Positions 8,981 through 19,400 of a DNA stretch of 39,500 nt are shown piece by piece. A program made the translations under genes and the position numbers. A model generated the notes under the pieces. That model was not told the origin of the DNA, searched no databases, and saw only the letters and a list, made by a program, of their open reading frames with translations. This DNA comes from Comamonadaceae bacterium (GTDB taxonomy: Bacteria; Pseudomonadota; Gammaproteobacteria; Burkholderiales; Burkholderiaceae_C): contig CANFZL010000002.1 in NCBI GenBank assembly GCA_947451205.1, positions 1 to 39,500 of the forward strand. Reading direction: 5' to 3'. Every line of letters begins with the position of its first letter. Position 1 is the first letter of the stretch.

Positions 8981-9672
8981 GGGTCGTTCTTGTCGATGCA
9001 ATGTCACTCTTCAGGCACGGCGTTGGTGCCTTGCTTGCAGGTTTGCCAGAGTTCAATGTGCTGGGCGACTGCAGCGATGGCAAGGCCGCGCTGCAGTTGG
9101 TGAGCCGGTTCAAACCCGACCTGATCGTCATGGATGCGTCGCTGCCGGGTCTGAGCGGCATCGACGTCACGGTTCAAATCAAACGTCGCAATCCTGAGGT
9201 GGGCATCGTCTTGCTGACCGAACACAAGTCGGACGACTACGTCATGCAAGCGCTGCGCAGTGGGGCTGATGGCTATGTCCTAAAGACCACGTCATTTGAC
9301 GAACTGGTGGGTGCCATGCGCAGCGTTGCGCGGGGCAAGAAGTTTTTGAGCCCAGAGGTGTCGGCCTTCGTCGTCGACAGCGCCCTGCATCCTAAATCGG
9401 CCGCGACCCGGTTCGCTGGCCTACAGCTACTGACCCGGCACGAGCGCAGCATCATGCAGTTGATCGCCGAGGGGCGCACCAATCGAACGGCTGCTGAGTT
9501 CCTCAGCAGGAGCCCGAAGACCGTCGAGAAGCACCGCTCCAACCTGATGCGCAAGCTTGGCCTGAACAATAGCGCTGAGCTGGTTTTGGTGGCGATGGAA
9601 ATGGGCTTGGTCGAGCGACCCATCTCGGTGTCACGGCTGATGAACAACGCCAGTCAGCCGATCTCTGCATGA
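8971..9672 (+). CDS. LuxR/NarL-family DNA-binding response regulator
   Basis: REC domain (DLIVMDASLPGLSG, VLLTEH, GYVLK) and LuxR HTH (LLTRHERSIMQLIAEGRTNRTAAEFLSRSPKTVEKHRSNLMRKLGL). Confidence 0.93.
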   Translation: MALGVVLVDAMSLFRHGVGALLAGLPEFNVLGDCSDGKAALQLVSRFKPDLIVMDASLPGLSGIDVTVQIKRRNPEVGIVLLTEHKSDDYVMQALRSGADGYVLKTTSFDELVGAMRSVARGKKFLSPEVSAFVVDSALHPKSAATRFAGLQLLTRHERSIMQLIAEGRTNRTAAEFLSRSPKTVEKHRSNLMRKLGLNNSAELVLVAMEMGLVERPISVSRLMNNASQPISA

Positions 9673-9685
9673 ACTGATTGAATTA

Positions 9686-10366
9686 CTACTTGGCGGCGAT
9701 CAAGGTCCGGTAGTGACCGACCAGATCTTCCGCCGAGGCCAATCCCTCGATGCGCAACCAAGGCTGCCCTGGTGCCTTGCGAAACAAGGTCAGCGGTTCA
9801 TGGTTCATCTTGTCGCCCCGAAAAGCCGAGAAGGCCTTTTGCGCGGCAACGCTGTTGGCTGCCGAGCCGGTGTAGAAGTTCCATTGCGAGCCGGCTTTGT
9901 AGCGCGCTGCATAGTCTTTCAAACGCGCTGGTGTGTCGTGCTCCGGGTCGATGGAAATGGAGACCATGTGCAACTTCGCACTGTCGGCGCCGAGTTTTTG
10001 TTGCACGTCAGTGAAGACGTGGCTCATGACCGGGCAGATCGTCGTGCAGCTCGTGAAGATGAAGTTCATCAGTACTGCGCGTGGGTCACTGAGTTCGGTG
10101 GCCAGGTCGACCGCACGGCCGTCGGCGCGCACCAGCTTGATCGACGGCACCTTGTAGTCAACGGTCTTAGCCGTCGTAGAAGTTGCGGAGGTTGTGGTCG
10201 AGGCCGCTTGCATCATGTGATGGTGAGAAGCATGCGGGTCCATCGGCGAATCCGCAGCGTGGACGGTTTGTACGCTCAGGCAGAGGGCGGTCGATGCGCC
10301 GATTGTGGTCAGGCTCCGTGCCCAGCCACGTCTCAAAATAAGCCATTGATATTGACGATTGTTCAT
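9686..10366 (-). CDS. SCO1/SenC copper chaperone family protein
   Basis: MNFIFTSCTTICPVMSHVFTDVQ (CxxxCP), HMVSISIDPEHDTPARLKDYA. Confidence 0.93.
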   Translation of the reverse strand: MNNRQYQWLILRRGWARSLTTIGASTALCLSVQTVHAADSPMDPHASHHHMMQAASTTTSATSTTAKTVDYKVPSIKLVRADGRAVDLATELSDPRAVLMNFIFTSCTTICPVMSHVFTDVQQKLGADSAKLHMVSISIDPEHDTPARLKDYAARYKAGSQWNFYTGSAANSVAAQKAFSAFRGDKMNHEPLTLFRKAPGQPWLRIEGLASAEDLVGHYRTLIAAK

Positions 10367-10403
10367 GATCTTTCCTGGGTGTGCTTTGTGTTCATCAAGG
10401 GGC

Positions 10404-10802
10404 TCATTGAGCCGGGGAGGGATCTGGCTTAGCCGCCATGGACTTGATGGACTCGTCGCTCTTTTTCTGATTGGCCTCGACCTCGGCCTTGCGCGCCGCG
10501 ATCATCTTGCGCCGTACGTTGGTCTCGAGTTCACTGACCAGTCTGCGTACCTCTATCTCAGACATCTGCATCGGACCGCTCTGGCTGGCGTCGCGCAGGC
10601 CTCGGATCAGCTGGTCGAGGTCGAAGGCGACGTTCTGCGATTTGAAGTTGCGAACCATGTCTGCGCCCACGGCATAACTGGTCATTTCCAGCGGCGTAGT
10701 CATGCCCGCAATTTTTTGCGAAGCAGCAGGCGCTTCTTGCGCTGCAGCGGCCGCAGTCAGTAACAACAGGGTGGTGGTCAAGGCAAAAAATCTGAGATTC
10801 AT
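10404..10802 (-). CDS. Stand-alone FKBP N-terminal (Mip dimerisation-like) domain protein, no PPIase domain
   Basis: Signal peptide MNLRFFALTTTLLLLTAAAAAQ; TSYAVGADMVRNFKSQ...LIRGLRDA...MSEIEVRRLVSELETNVRRKM parallels the N-domain of the FKBP encoded at 12648..13355. Confidence 0.75.
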   Translation of the reverse strand: MNLRFFALTTTLLLLTAAAAAQEAPAASQKIAGMTTPLEMTSYAVGADMVRNFKSQNVAFDLDQLIRGLRDASQSGPMQMSEIEVRRLVSELETNVRRKMIAARKAEVEANQKKSDESIKSMAAKPDPSPAQ

Positions 10803-10857
10803 AAAGGACTCCGTGGGGTTGACGTTCGAGGTTTTGAGATTGAAAAATTGATATGGC

Positions 10858-12651
10858 TCAGGGCACTGTCCAGTCGGAGTCGGCCACCAACGCGCCGTCT
10901 GCACTGACGTGCACGATGTACGCCCCTTTGGAGGCGAAGCGCTGGCCGGGACCGAGCGACAGCCGTGGGTAGATCGACGTTCCGGTACTGTCACCCAGGG
11001 CAAAAGCGCGACGCTGGGTCGCCACCGCGCTGGACGCATCGGCGATTGCCGAACCGTGCGCGAGCTCTGCGTTGACGACCGTACGACCTGCACGGCCCAG
11101 CGTGTGGCGGTCGCGGCTTTCCTGCTCTGCCTTGCCACTCTCACGCTTGCTCACCATGTCTTGCGCGCGTTCAATCAGGTAGTCGCGATACAGGTTGTCG
11201 AGCATGTCCTGCAAGGTATCGGTCATCAGATTGAGGGCGAAAAACACCTCAGACTGCAGCACCTCGTCCACCAGGGGAAGGTCGCGCAGTTTCAGCCAAG
11301 AATGCAAGTAGGCCAAATTGGCCTCGCGCTTGTGAGGCAGCTCGTAGGGGTAGACCCACTGCACCACCGACCGCCATCCCGGCGCAAGTTGTTGGGTGGT
11401 GCTGGCCTGCGTCAGGCTGCTCGACAGGTAGAACTTGACACCGCTTGGCGGCGTCATGCCGGCGAGCCACTCCAGTTGTGGCGCGTTCAGCCACAGGGCG
11501 ACGGCGTCACCTGCGCGCACTTGTTGCAGCGCGCGTCGCAGCCCGGACGGGCCCGCGTCCGCCGCTAAGGACAAGCTCTGCACGTTGCGTCCTTGAGTGC
11601 GTGCACTCTGGTCAAAGGCCTGCGCCGCCACACCACCCGCGTGGCTGGCCTGCATTTGCAACAGACGCTTCGGTGCAGCGTTGTGTGTGCCGAGCAGTTC
11701 GCGCGCCAACACCGCTGCTTCCAGCGACACCCCGCGTGAAAAGTACAAACCATAAGTTGCATTTGCATCTGCTGCCCCGGCCGACGGTACGCCGACGCTT
11801 GGAAACCAGCAGGGCACTTGTTGCGCCTGACAAAACGCATCCACGGGTGCCCAGGTTGAATCGCTGAGTCCGGAGAGCAGCGCGAACACCGGCCAGTCGC
11901 GGTAATGTTGTTGCAGTTGTGCGCCCCAAGTCTGCGGTGCACCCGTCAGCTCCCAGACCTGCAACTCCCAGCGACGCTCGGTCTGTGTCACAAAACTAGC
12001 CGCTGACGACATGTACCGTTTGCGCGGCGCTGTGCTGCTGTTCTTAGCGACCAAAGCCGACTGCAGCATGGCCTTGAAGATGGCGCGTCGCGCATCGGAC
12101 ACATCAGGGGTGATGACTGTGGCAAAGCGAATTGTCTGCTTGCTGACGCCAGGCGAGTAGTCGGACGAGAGCTGCTGCAAGTAGGCCTTGAGCGCAGACA
12201 TGTCGTGGGCATCCAGCGCAAAATGCGGCATCACTGCACTCAGCGTTCGCCCGTCAATGCCAATCCCTTGGCGCAGCGCTAAGGCCAGTGTTTCATCGCC
12301 ATAAGGGGCGTGCGTCTGGTTGAGCGTCTTGCCTCGGCGCCCGTCCATATTGGCCATCACCAGATCGCCCTCTTGGGCAAACAGATAGCGTCTGCCGATG
12401 GGCGACACAGGCTGCGATCCCTCCACACTGCCCATGCCGCTGGCACGGTGACAACCCATACAAGCCGCCTGCGGCCCGCTCAAGCTGACTGTTCCATCAC
12501 GCGTGGCCTGCAAGGGTTGACCTGACACGCGTACACCCTCGACATAGATGCGCCGGCCCTGTTCTACAAGGTCGGGTTCGGCCGCAGTTGCTGCCACTGC
12601 TATCAGCAGTGGCAGCAACAAGGTCCAAAAACGAACGGTCGTGAACATCAT
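10858..12651 (-). CDS. mofC: MofC-like c-type cytochrome with C-terminal periplasmic-binding-protein-like region
   Basis: Signal peptide, single haem motif CMGCH, cytochrome c fold residues through MPHFALDAHDMSALKAYLQQL; then an ABC-substrate-binding-like region (IRFATVITPDVSDARRAIFKAML...); 4-bp overlap with the FKBP gene. Confidence 0.72.
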   Translation of the reverse strand: MMFTTVRFWTLLLPLLIAVAATAAEPDLVEQGRRIYVEGVRVSGQPLQATRDGTVSLSGPQAACMGCHRASGMGSVEGSQPVSPIGRRYLFAQEGDLVMANMDGRRGKTLNQTHAPYGDETLALALRQGIGIDGRTLSAVMPHFALDAHDMSALKAYLQQLSSDYSPGVSKQTIRFATVITPDVSDARRAIFKAMLQSALVAKNSSTAPRKRYMSSAASFVTQTERRWELQVWELTGAPQTWGAQLQQHYRDWPVFALLSGLSDSTWAPVDAFCQAQQVPCWFPSVGVPSAGAADANATYGLYFSRGVSLEAAVLARELLGTHNAAPKRLLQMQASHAGGVAAQAFDQSARTQGRNVQSLSLAADAGPSGLRRALQQVRAGDAVALWLNAPQLEWLAGMTPPSGVKFYLSSSLTQASTTQQLAPGWRSVVQWVYPYELPHKREANLAYLHSWLKLRDLPLVDEVLQSEVFFALNLMTDTLQDMLDNLYRDYLIERAQDMVSKRESGKAEQESRDRHTLGRAGRTVVNAELAHGSAIADASSAVATQRRAFALGDSTGTSIYPRLSLGPGQRFASKGAYIVHVSADGALVADSDWTVP

Positions 12652-13355
12652 TGTTTTGAAGGCACCAAGCCGACCAGTTCCAGGTCGTACACCAGCAGTT
12701 CATTGGGGCCAATGTCACTGCCCACGCCGCGCTCGCCGTAGGCCATTTGAGGCGGGATCCACAGCGTCCAATGCGAACCGACGCTCATGTTTTTGATACC
12801 GGCGCGCAGTCCGTTGAACAGGTCATAGAGCTTGGCCGTGCCGGGTCTATCGCCCTCTGTTCCGTCAAACTGAGTGCCGTTGAGCAGCGTCCCCCGGTAC
12901 TTGATCTGCACGCCATCGGCGTCCTGTGGCTGCGCGCCTTGCCCAGCCTGTAACACCTTGTACTGCACGCCGCCGGCCAGCATCATGACGCCTTCTTTGT
13001 TTTGGTTTTTTTGTAAAAATTCTTCAGCCTTCTTGCGGTTATCTGCGGCCAAGATTCGGCTGTTCGAGGCCATGCGTTGGCGCACCTGGTTTTGGAACTC
13101 TGCGATGACCTTGCGGAATTCTTTTTCGGACAGCTGCGGTCGTTCACCGGCCAAGCCGTCTTGCATGCCGCGCAGCACCATGTCGGGCTTGAGCGGCGAT
13201 TCATTTTTCTTGAAGTTGCGCGCCACTTCCATTCCGATGCTGTAGCTCAACTTGTCTTGATCACGGAGTTCCTGACGCTCCTCGGCGCGTGCGCCCATCG
13301 GTATCATGGCTATCGTCACCAGCGCTATCGCGATCAACTTATTCATCTTGTCCAT
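12648..13355 (-). CDS. mofB: MofB-like FKBP-type peptidyl-prolyl cis-trans isomerase (secreted)
   Basis: Signal peptide, FKBP_N region (LSYSIGMEVARNFKKNE), FKBP core (VQIKYRGTLLNGTQFDGT...LRAGIKNMSVGSHWTLWIPPQMAYGERGVGSDIGPNELLVYDLELVGL). Confidence 0.9.
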   Translation of the reverse strand: MDKMNKLIAIALVTIAMIPMGARAEERQELRDQDKLSYSIGMEVARNFKKNESPLKPDMVLRGMQDGLAGERPQLSEKEFRKVIAEFQNQVRQRMASNSRILAADNRKKAEEFLQKNQNKEGVMMLAGGVQYKVLQAGQGAQPQDADGVQIKYRGTLLNGTQFDGTEGDRPGTAKLYDLFNGLRAGIKNMSVGSHWTLWIPPQMAYGERGVGSDIGPNELLVYDLELVGLVPSKQ

Positions 13356-13386
13356 ACATGGCTATTGGTTAGATTGGTTGTTCAAA

Positions 13387-13416
13387 AACGGCGCCACCCT
13401 TGCAGGTGACGCCGTT
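13387..13416 (-). terminator. Intrinsic terminator downstream of the mofA-like gene
   Basis: Minus strand reads AACGGCGTCACC-TGCAAG-GGTGGCGCCGTT followed by TTTG; 12-bp stem with one G.U-type pair and a T run (13384..13388 AAAAA on + strand). Confidence 0.75.
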
Positions 13417-13430
13417 GATGTCTGAGGCGC

Positions 13431-16400
13431 TTACTTCAGAGAAGTCCTAGCCACAGTCAGCGTCGCACCGTTGGCCGAGTTGCCGACAGCGTTGACCGAA
13501 CGGACCCGGAAGTACGCTGATGCACTAGGTGCCGTCGGCGATGTCGTACCCCGGGCCACTGCGGCAAACGTTGCCGTTTGCGCAGCGGTCAAGGCGGTAC
13601 CCGCTGGAACCGTCACTGTCTGCGTCACCAAGCCGGTAGTGAAGCCGGTGTTGGTGGCGTAGTCAATGTAGAAGGTCGTCACCGGTTGGCCGTTCACCGT
13701 GTTGGCCGCTGGCGTCCAGTTCACCGTCACCGTGTCAGTTGCCAAGCTGGCTGTGTTCAGCGTCGCTGTGCCCAAGGTCGGCGCTACCGCTGTCGTCGGC
13801 ACGGTGTTCACCACTGTCTTGCTGGTTCCAGTCACCGAGCTTCCTGCCGCGTTCACTGCCTTGACGTTGAAGTTGTAGGTAGATCCCACAACCGTCGTCG
13901 CCGTGTAGCTGGTGGCGTTGGCTGCCACGGTCGCCAGCACCGTGGTGCCGTTCAACACTTGGTAGCCAGTGATCGCCGGCGCACCTGCCGCGACTGACGC
14001 AGCGGTCCAAGACACACTGGTCGACGTTGGGCTCACAAAGGTTGCAGTTGGTGCTGCAACCGTCGTCGGCACGGTGTCCGACACCAGCGTGCTGGTGTTG
14101 GACGCTGCGCTGCTACCGATCAAGTTGACTGCTTTCACCGAGAACACGTAGGTGTTGCCGGCCACCGTGGTCACGTTGGCCGTGGTGGCTGTAGCGGCGG
14201 TGTTGGCACCCATTTGTAACGCGGCAGCGCCGTTCACCGAAGCCCAGATCTGGTATGCGGTCACCGCCGGTGTGTTGGCCGTCGCAGTTTCAGACCAGGT
14301 CACAGCAGTGACTGTGGCGCTGGTGAATGTTGCGCTGGCCAGCACCGGTGCAGCTTGCACCACCAAGTTGGCGGTGGTCGTCGCGGTCGATGCCGAGGCT
14401 CCGACTACGTTCATGGCCAGCACGGTGTAAGTGTGAACGCCTGGTACGGTGGTGTCTGTGTAGGTCACGGCATTCCTGCCTGTGGTCGTGACCAGCACGC
14501 CATCTCGGTAGACCTGGAAGCCGGTAACGGCTGGGCCCGCGTTGACGGTCTCGGTCCAGTTCAGCTTCACGGTCGGTGCGGCGGCCGTTCCGCCGTACAC
14601 ACTGGCAGCCATCACTGGTGCGGCTTGCACGAGGTAGGCGGCGGTCTGCGTTGCCGATGGGACCGAACTGACCAGCACGCTGCCCACCGTTTCGGTTGCC
14701 ACGATGCGATAGAGGTAGGTCGTTCCAGCCACCACCGTGGCATCCGCAAAGACCGTCGTCGTGCGACTGGCCGTGGTACCAACCTGAGTCCACGTCACGC
14801 CGTTGTCAGCCGACCGCTGCACCGCATAGCCAGTCACCGGGGCGGCGCTGGCGGACCAGTTCACGGACACCGAGCCGGCGGAGATCACCGGCGCTGCGGT
14901 GAACGCTGGCGCTGCAAGCACTCCTGCCACCGCCACACTCACCGTCGCGGGAACCGACTTGTTGATCGGGCCGTTCGAAGCGATGACTTGGTAGGTATAG
15001 GCACTGTTAAGGGCCGCCGTGGTGTCCACAAAGGTGGCTGCCGTCACCGCGCTGGACAGCACGGCGAACACGGTGGATGCGTTGGTGCAATTGGCATTGA
15101 GTGCCGATTGCAGGCAGCGGGTCACGGTGTAGGACGTGACCGTTCCCGCGGCCGGGGCCGTCCAGTTCAAGGTGACTGAAGCTGCTCCTGACGTGGTTTG
15201 GGCGCCGGTCAGCCCGGAGATCACACCCGCCGCCGCATAGGGCGTGGTCACCGTTGCCGTCGATGCGGTGCTGACGTTCGGGCCGTTGACCCACTGCACG
15301 CTGTAGGTGTAGCTGGTGTTTTGCGCTGCGGTGGTGTCGACAAAGCTGTTGGCGACGCCCGCAGGAACCGGCAGTGTCACCGTGGTGGCACCGTTGGTAC
15401 GCTTGATGACGTATGCCGTGGTCGACGAGCCCACAGGCTGAGCTGGCCAAGACACGGTCACCGAGCTTGCGCTGTTTGCCGCTAAGGTCACCGTCCCCAC
15501 GACAGGCGGCAACGCATAGGCCGCCAAAATGGTGACGGCACGGGCCGTTCCCACGCTGGTACCGTTGAGCGCCTGCACCGCATAGCTGTAGGTATGACCG
15601 GCGACCGTGGTGTTGTCCAGGTAGCTTGTGATGGGTGACGTGATGGTGCCGGACAACGGGTTGATCACTTGGGCGATTGCGAACGTGGCTGGGGCGCCAG
15701 CCACCAAGGGAGCGATCGACACATCGGTACGCACGATCTGGTAGGCGGTGACGAATGTCGCGGATGGTGCTTGCCAGTTCAACTGGACCGCTGCGCCGTT
15801 CTGGGTGCTGGCGGTCGGGCTGACCGTCATGGCCGGAGCCGGTGCCCAGTTGGTGTTAGCCACGACCAGCGTCGATGCACTTTGCTGCGTGCCGTTCATG
15901 CCGACGATCGAGTAGGTGTAGGTCGAGGTCTGCTGCACACCCGGGTCGGTGAAGGTGGTCGCATTGCTCGGCGCTGTAAAGCTGACAGGCAGTGTCGCCG
16001 TGCCGTTGGCCGTGAAGCCACCCGTCCGGGTGATGACATAGCCGCTGGCAGGGGCCGTCGCCGTGGTCCAGGTCAGGGTAACCGGGAAGCCGCCGACGAT
16101 GGCGGTCTGACCGGTCGCCACCACTTCATTGACTGTCGGATTCCACGCACCCACCGATGCGGCCAGACTGTTGACCGGACTGGGCGCACCCACCGTGATC
16201 GAGGGCGTGGAATAACCTGCCGGGTTGAAGGCCACCACACGGTATTGCGTGCTAGGCACCGGCGCGACCACATCGCTCCACGACGTGGCGTTGGCTGGCG
16301 TCACCGTGACCATCGCGTTGGCAGGGTTCTGGGTGCCTTGGGCTGCAGTTTGCGGAATGGTCGAAGGCAGTGACGGAGTCGTCCATTTGCCGCTGACAAT

Positions 16401-19400
16401 GTTGGCGTTCCAAGTTATTCCGTCGTCAGACCGTTGGACCAAGAAGCCGTTTTCGTTCTTTTTGTTGCCTGGCGTTGTTGCCAAGCCCGCCGGGGTCGGG
16501 TCTGTCCATGAGACCGTTTGGGTGCTGACATCGAACGTAACGCCACTCACCACGTCCGGCTTGACGGCGCCAAAGTTAAACGAGATGACCCGCATGAAGT
16601 CATTTTCTTCATGGCCGAGGATGTGGCAGTGCCAGATGTACTCCCAGTCGAAGTTGTGCATCTCATTCACCACCGTGGTGGCCAGCCCAGTGTTCGGGTC
16701 AACTTGACTGAACCCGGTGGACACGCCGAGTGGTTGGGTCGGGTCTAGGGCCCGGACCGATTGCGGCACACCGAAGGGCGCCTTGGGCGTCTTCGGCCTG
16801 ACCGCCACATAGATGTCCTCCAGCGGATTCATCTTCACTGTTTCCTTCCAGCCGAATTCAGCCGGGTCCAGTGCCACCACAGTGCCATCCCAGCCCACGC
16901 GGTTGATGACCTGCACATTGAACAGGTGGAAGTGCACCGTGTGGGTGTCGACGCCGTTGTGGGTCACCTTCCAGATTTGTGTCTCGCCGTCAGCAATTTG
17001 CTCAGTCGGCGGGTCGACATAGCCCACTGGAATGGTGGTCTGCGTGAGCACCGAGGTATAGGGCAACTCAATCGAGAAGGTCGCGTTCATGCGGCCGTAA
17101 TTCTGGTCAAACAGCTCCTGGATGCCCTTGTTTTGAACCTTCCATGACTGGGTTGTAGAGGTGATGACTGAGGCGGCTGCACCGATGCCGCCGGTGTTGG
17201 TGCCAGCGGCGCCGTTGGTCAACACCACCGAAGGCGCGCTGACGTACGGGCCGCCTGCGCTGTCGAGCACGATGCTGGACAGGCGCTGGCCGGCCACGTC
17301 GATGACAGCGTGCGCTTTGGCTGCAACAGCAGTTGGAACGGCCGGGTCCAGACCACCGACCAGGGTGACGGTGGGAACAGTTGTGTAGCCCGTGCCCTGG
17401 CTGTCGATCGAGAAGCCGGTGACGACCTGGGCGCCGGGCGGCGAGAAGCTGAAGTTAGGCTGCTGCGTGGTGCCGGCATAGATGCGCCCCAAGTTGTCTT
17501 GAAAGGTCTTGCCGTAGGCTGCGCTTTGCCAGGATTCGGTAACGATGGGTACATCCTGCGAGGCGGCAAAGGCTGCAGGCAAAGCGGCGGCAAAGGGGCC
17601 GCCATCGCCGGCAGGGTCTAGCGCCGGTGCGGGAGGCGCTCCGCCGGCTTGGGTGGCCGCCACATTGATGCGCATCATCGTGCGCGTGTTGGGCCCCTGG
17701 CCTGGCAATGTGGTGGGCGCACCGCCTGTGCCGGACTGGTCGACGTCACCGGTGTAGTAGTCGACGCGGGCGTCAAAACCGGGATTGGGCGCCGGGGAAT
17801 CGTTGTACAGAATCAGGGTCTTGCCCGCGTATTGCGAGAAGTCGACGACGAAGTCAGCACGCTCGGCTGGGCCTACATACAGGCCATGGTCCAGCACGTT
17901 CAACACCGTGACGATGCGTCGCAGTTGTTGATAAGACACCGGGGTGGAAGGGATCACGTTGGGCATGGCGAGAAAGCCGCCTTCGGTGCCGATCTGAATG
18001 ATGTTGGGGCCGACCGCTGTCGGATCAGGAATACCGCCCGGCCGACCATCGTAGGTATTGACACCATAGGGCGTCGCGCCGGCTGGCGCCACGGCAGGCA
18101 CCATAGGAACTTCAGTGTTGACCGAAGCGATGGCCGTGGCGGCCACGCCGGTGGCCGGTGCGGCGATGGTCACTGTGGGCGCTCCGCTGAAAGGAATGCT
18201 GACCGCGACGTTGCTGAAATCGACCACCGCGCCGGTGCCGTCGATCACCGCCGTGGCGGTTGCCGCACCGGTGCCACCCGTCGGCGCAGTGATCGTGACA
18301 GTCGGCGGGGAGCTGTAGCCGCTGCCGCCGTTGGTCAGGCCCAAACTCAGCGGCTCGGCCACATACAGACCCAGGTTGACATAGCGTTGGCCGTCGGCAT
18401 TGAGCAGGCGGAATCGGTAAGCCTTGGGTTCAACATTCAGCTTGGGATAGGCCACGCCGTTGATCAGCGGGGTGTCGTTGTAAGCCTCCTGCACAGCGCT
18501 GACGTTGTCCACGTCACCGGCTGGCAGGGCCAGCGGCGCAGGGAAGACGGGCCAGAACCAAGGGCCGTAGTCCCAGCGACCGGCGGGGTTGGTGCCGTCT
18601 TGGGAGTTGGGGTTTTGGTTGGCCTCGTACACGTGGGGGAACCACAGGTCGCCATAGGCGCCCCAACGCGGCTTGGGGTTGCCAGCGGCATCAACATTCC
18701 ACTTCGCATCTTGAATGTTGATGTCCTTCGGGACGAAGGTCTTGGTTTCGTAGATCAGGGGGATTTCGTCCATGCCCGCCAACGCGCCGCCAGCAGCTTT
18801 CATGGTGGCTTCGGTCGTATCGTGAATCAGGAAGGCCGACACAATGCCCGCGTAAACGTTGGTGCGGGTGGCTGCATAGGTGTGGTCGTGGTACCACTGC
18901 ATGCGCGAGCTCTGATTGTTCGGGTAGTAATAGGTTTGAGTGCCGGCGCCAAAGTCGGGCATGTCGGGCACGTTTTGTGTGGTTTCACCGCGCAAGTAAG
19001 GGGTGCCGGTTTCACCTGCCGGGGTGATCCAGGAGTGTGGCTCACCGTCCGAGATCCAGGGTGTGTCACCACCGTGCAGGTGAATCATGACCCGGTTTTG
19101 CGAGTACATCTCGGTCGCCAGCGGCGCGGCTGGATTGGCGGCACCGAGGGGGCCGAGTCCTGCGCCGGGGACGGTCGTGTCGGTCGGAATAAAGAGATCG
19201 CCGCCACGGGTGTTGGTCAGCGGATCAAAACGACCCGTCGGCAGGTAGTTGTCAAACCTCAAGCGCACCGGGACGCCTGACTGGCTGTCGATGATGGGGC
19301 CGAGGTAATGTGGCTTGTCGCCAACGCCGAAAACGACATTTCCTTTGTTGTCAAGAACAGGGGTTCCGTTCAAGTAGAACAGCTGGTAAGTGGGTGTCCC

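Noticed and set aside
17649-19280. 543-aa plus-strand ORF antisense to the oxidase gene
   Set aside because: Lies wholly opposite the MofA-like coding region; His/Arg/Gly-rich composition typical of a shadow ORF in GC-rich DNA; no recognisable domain.
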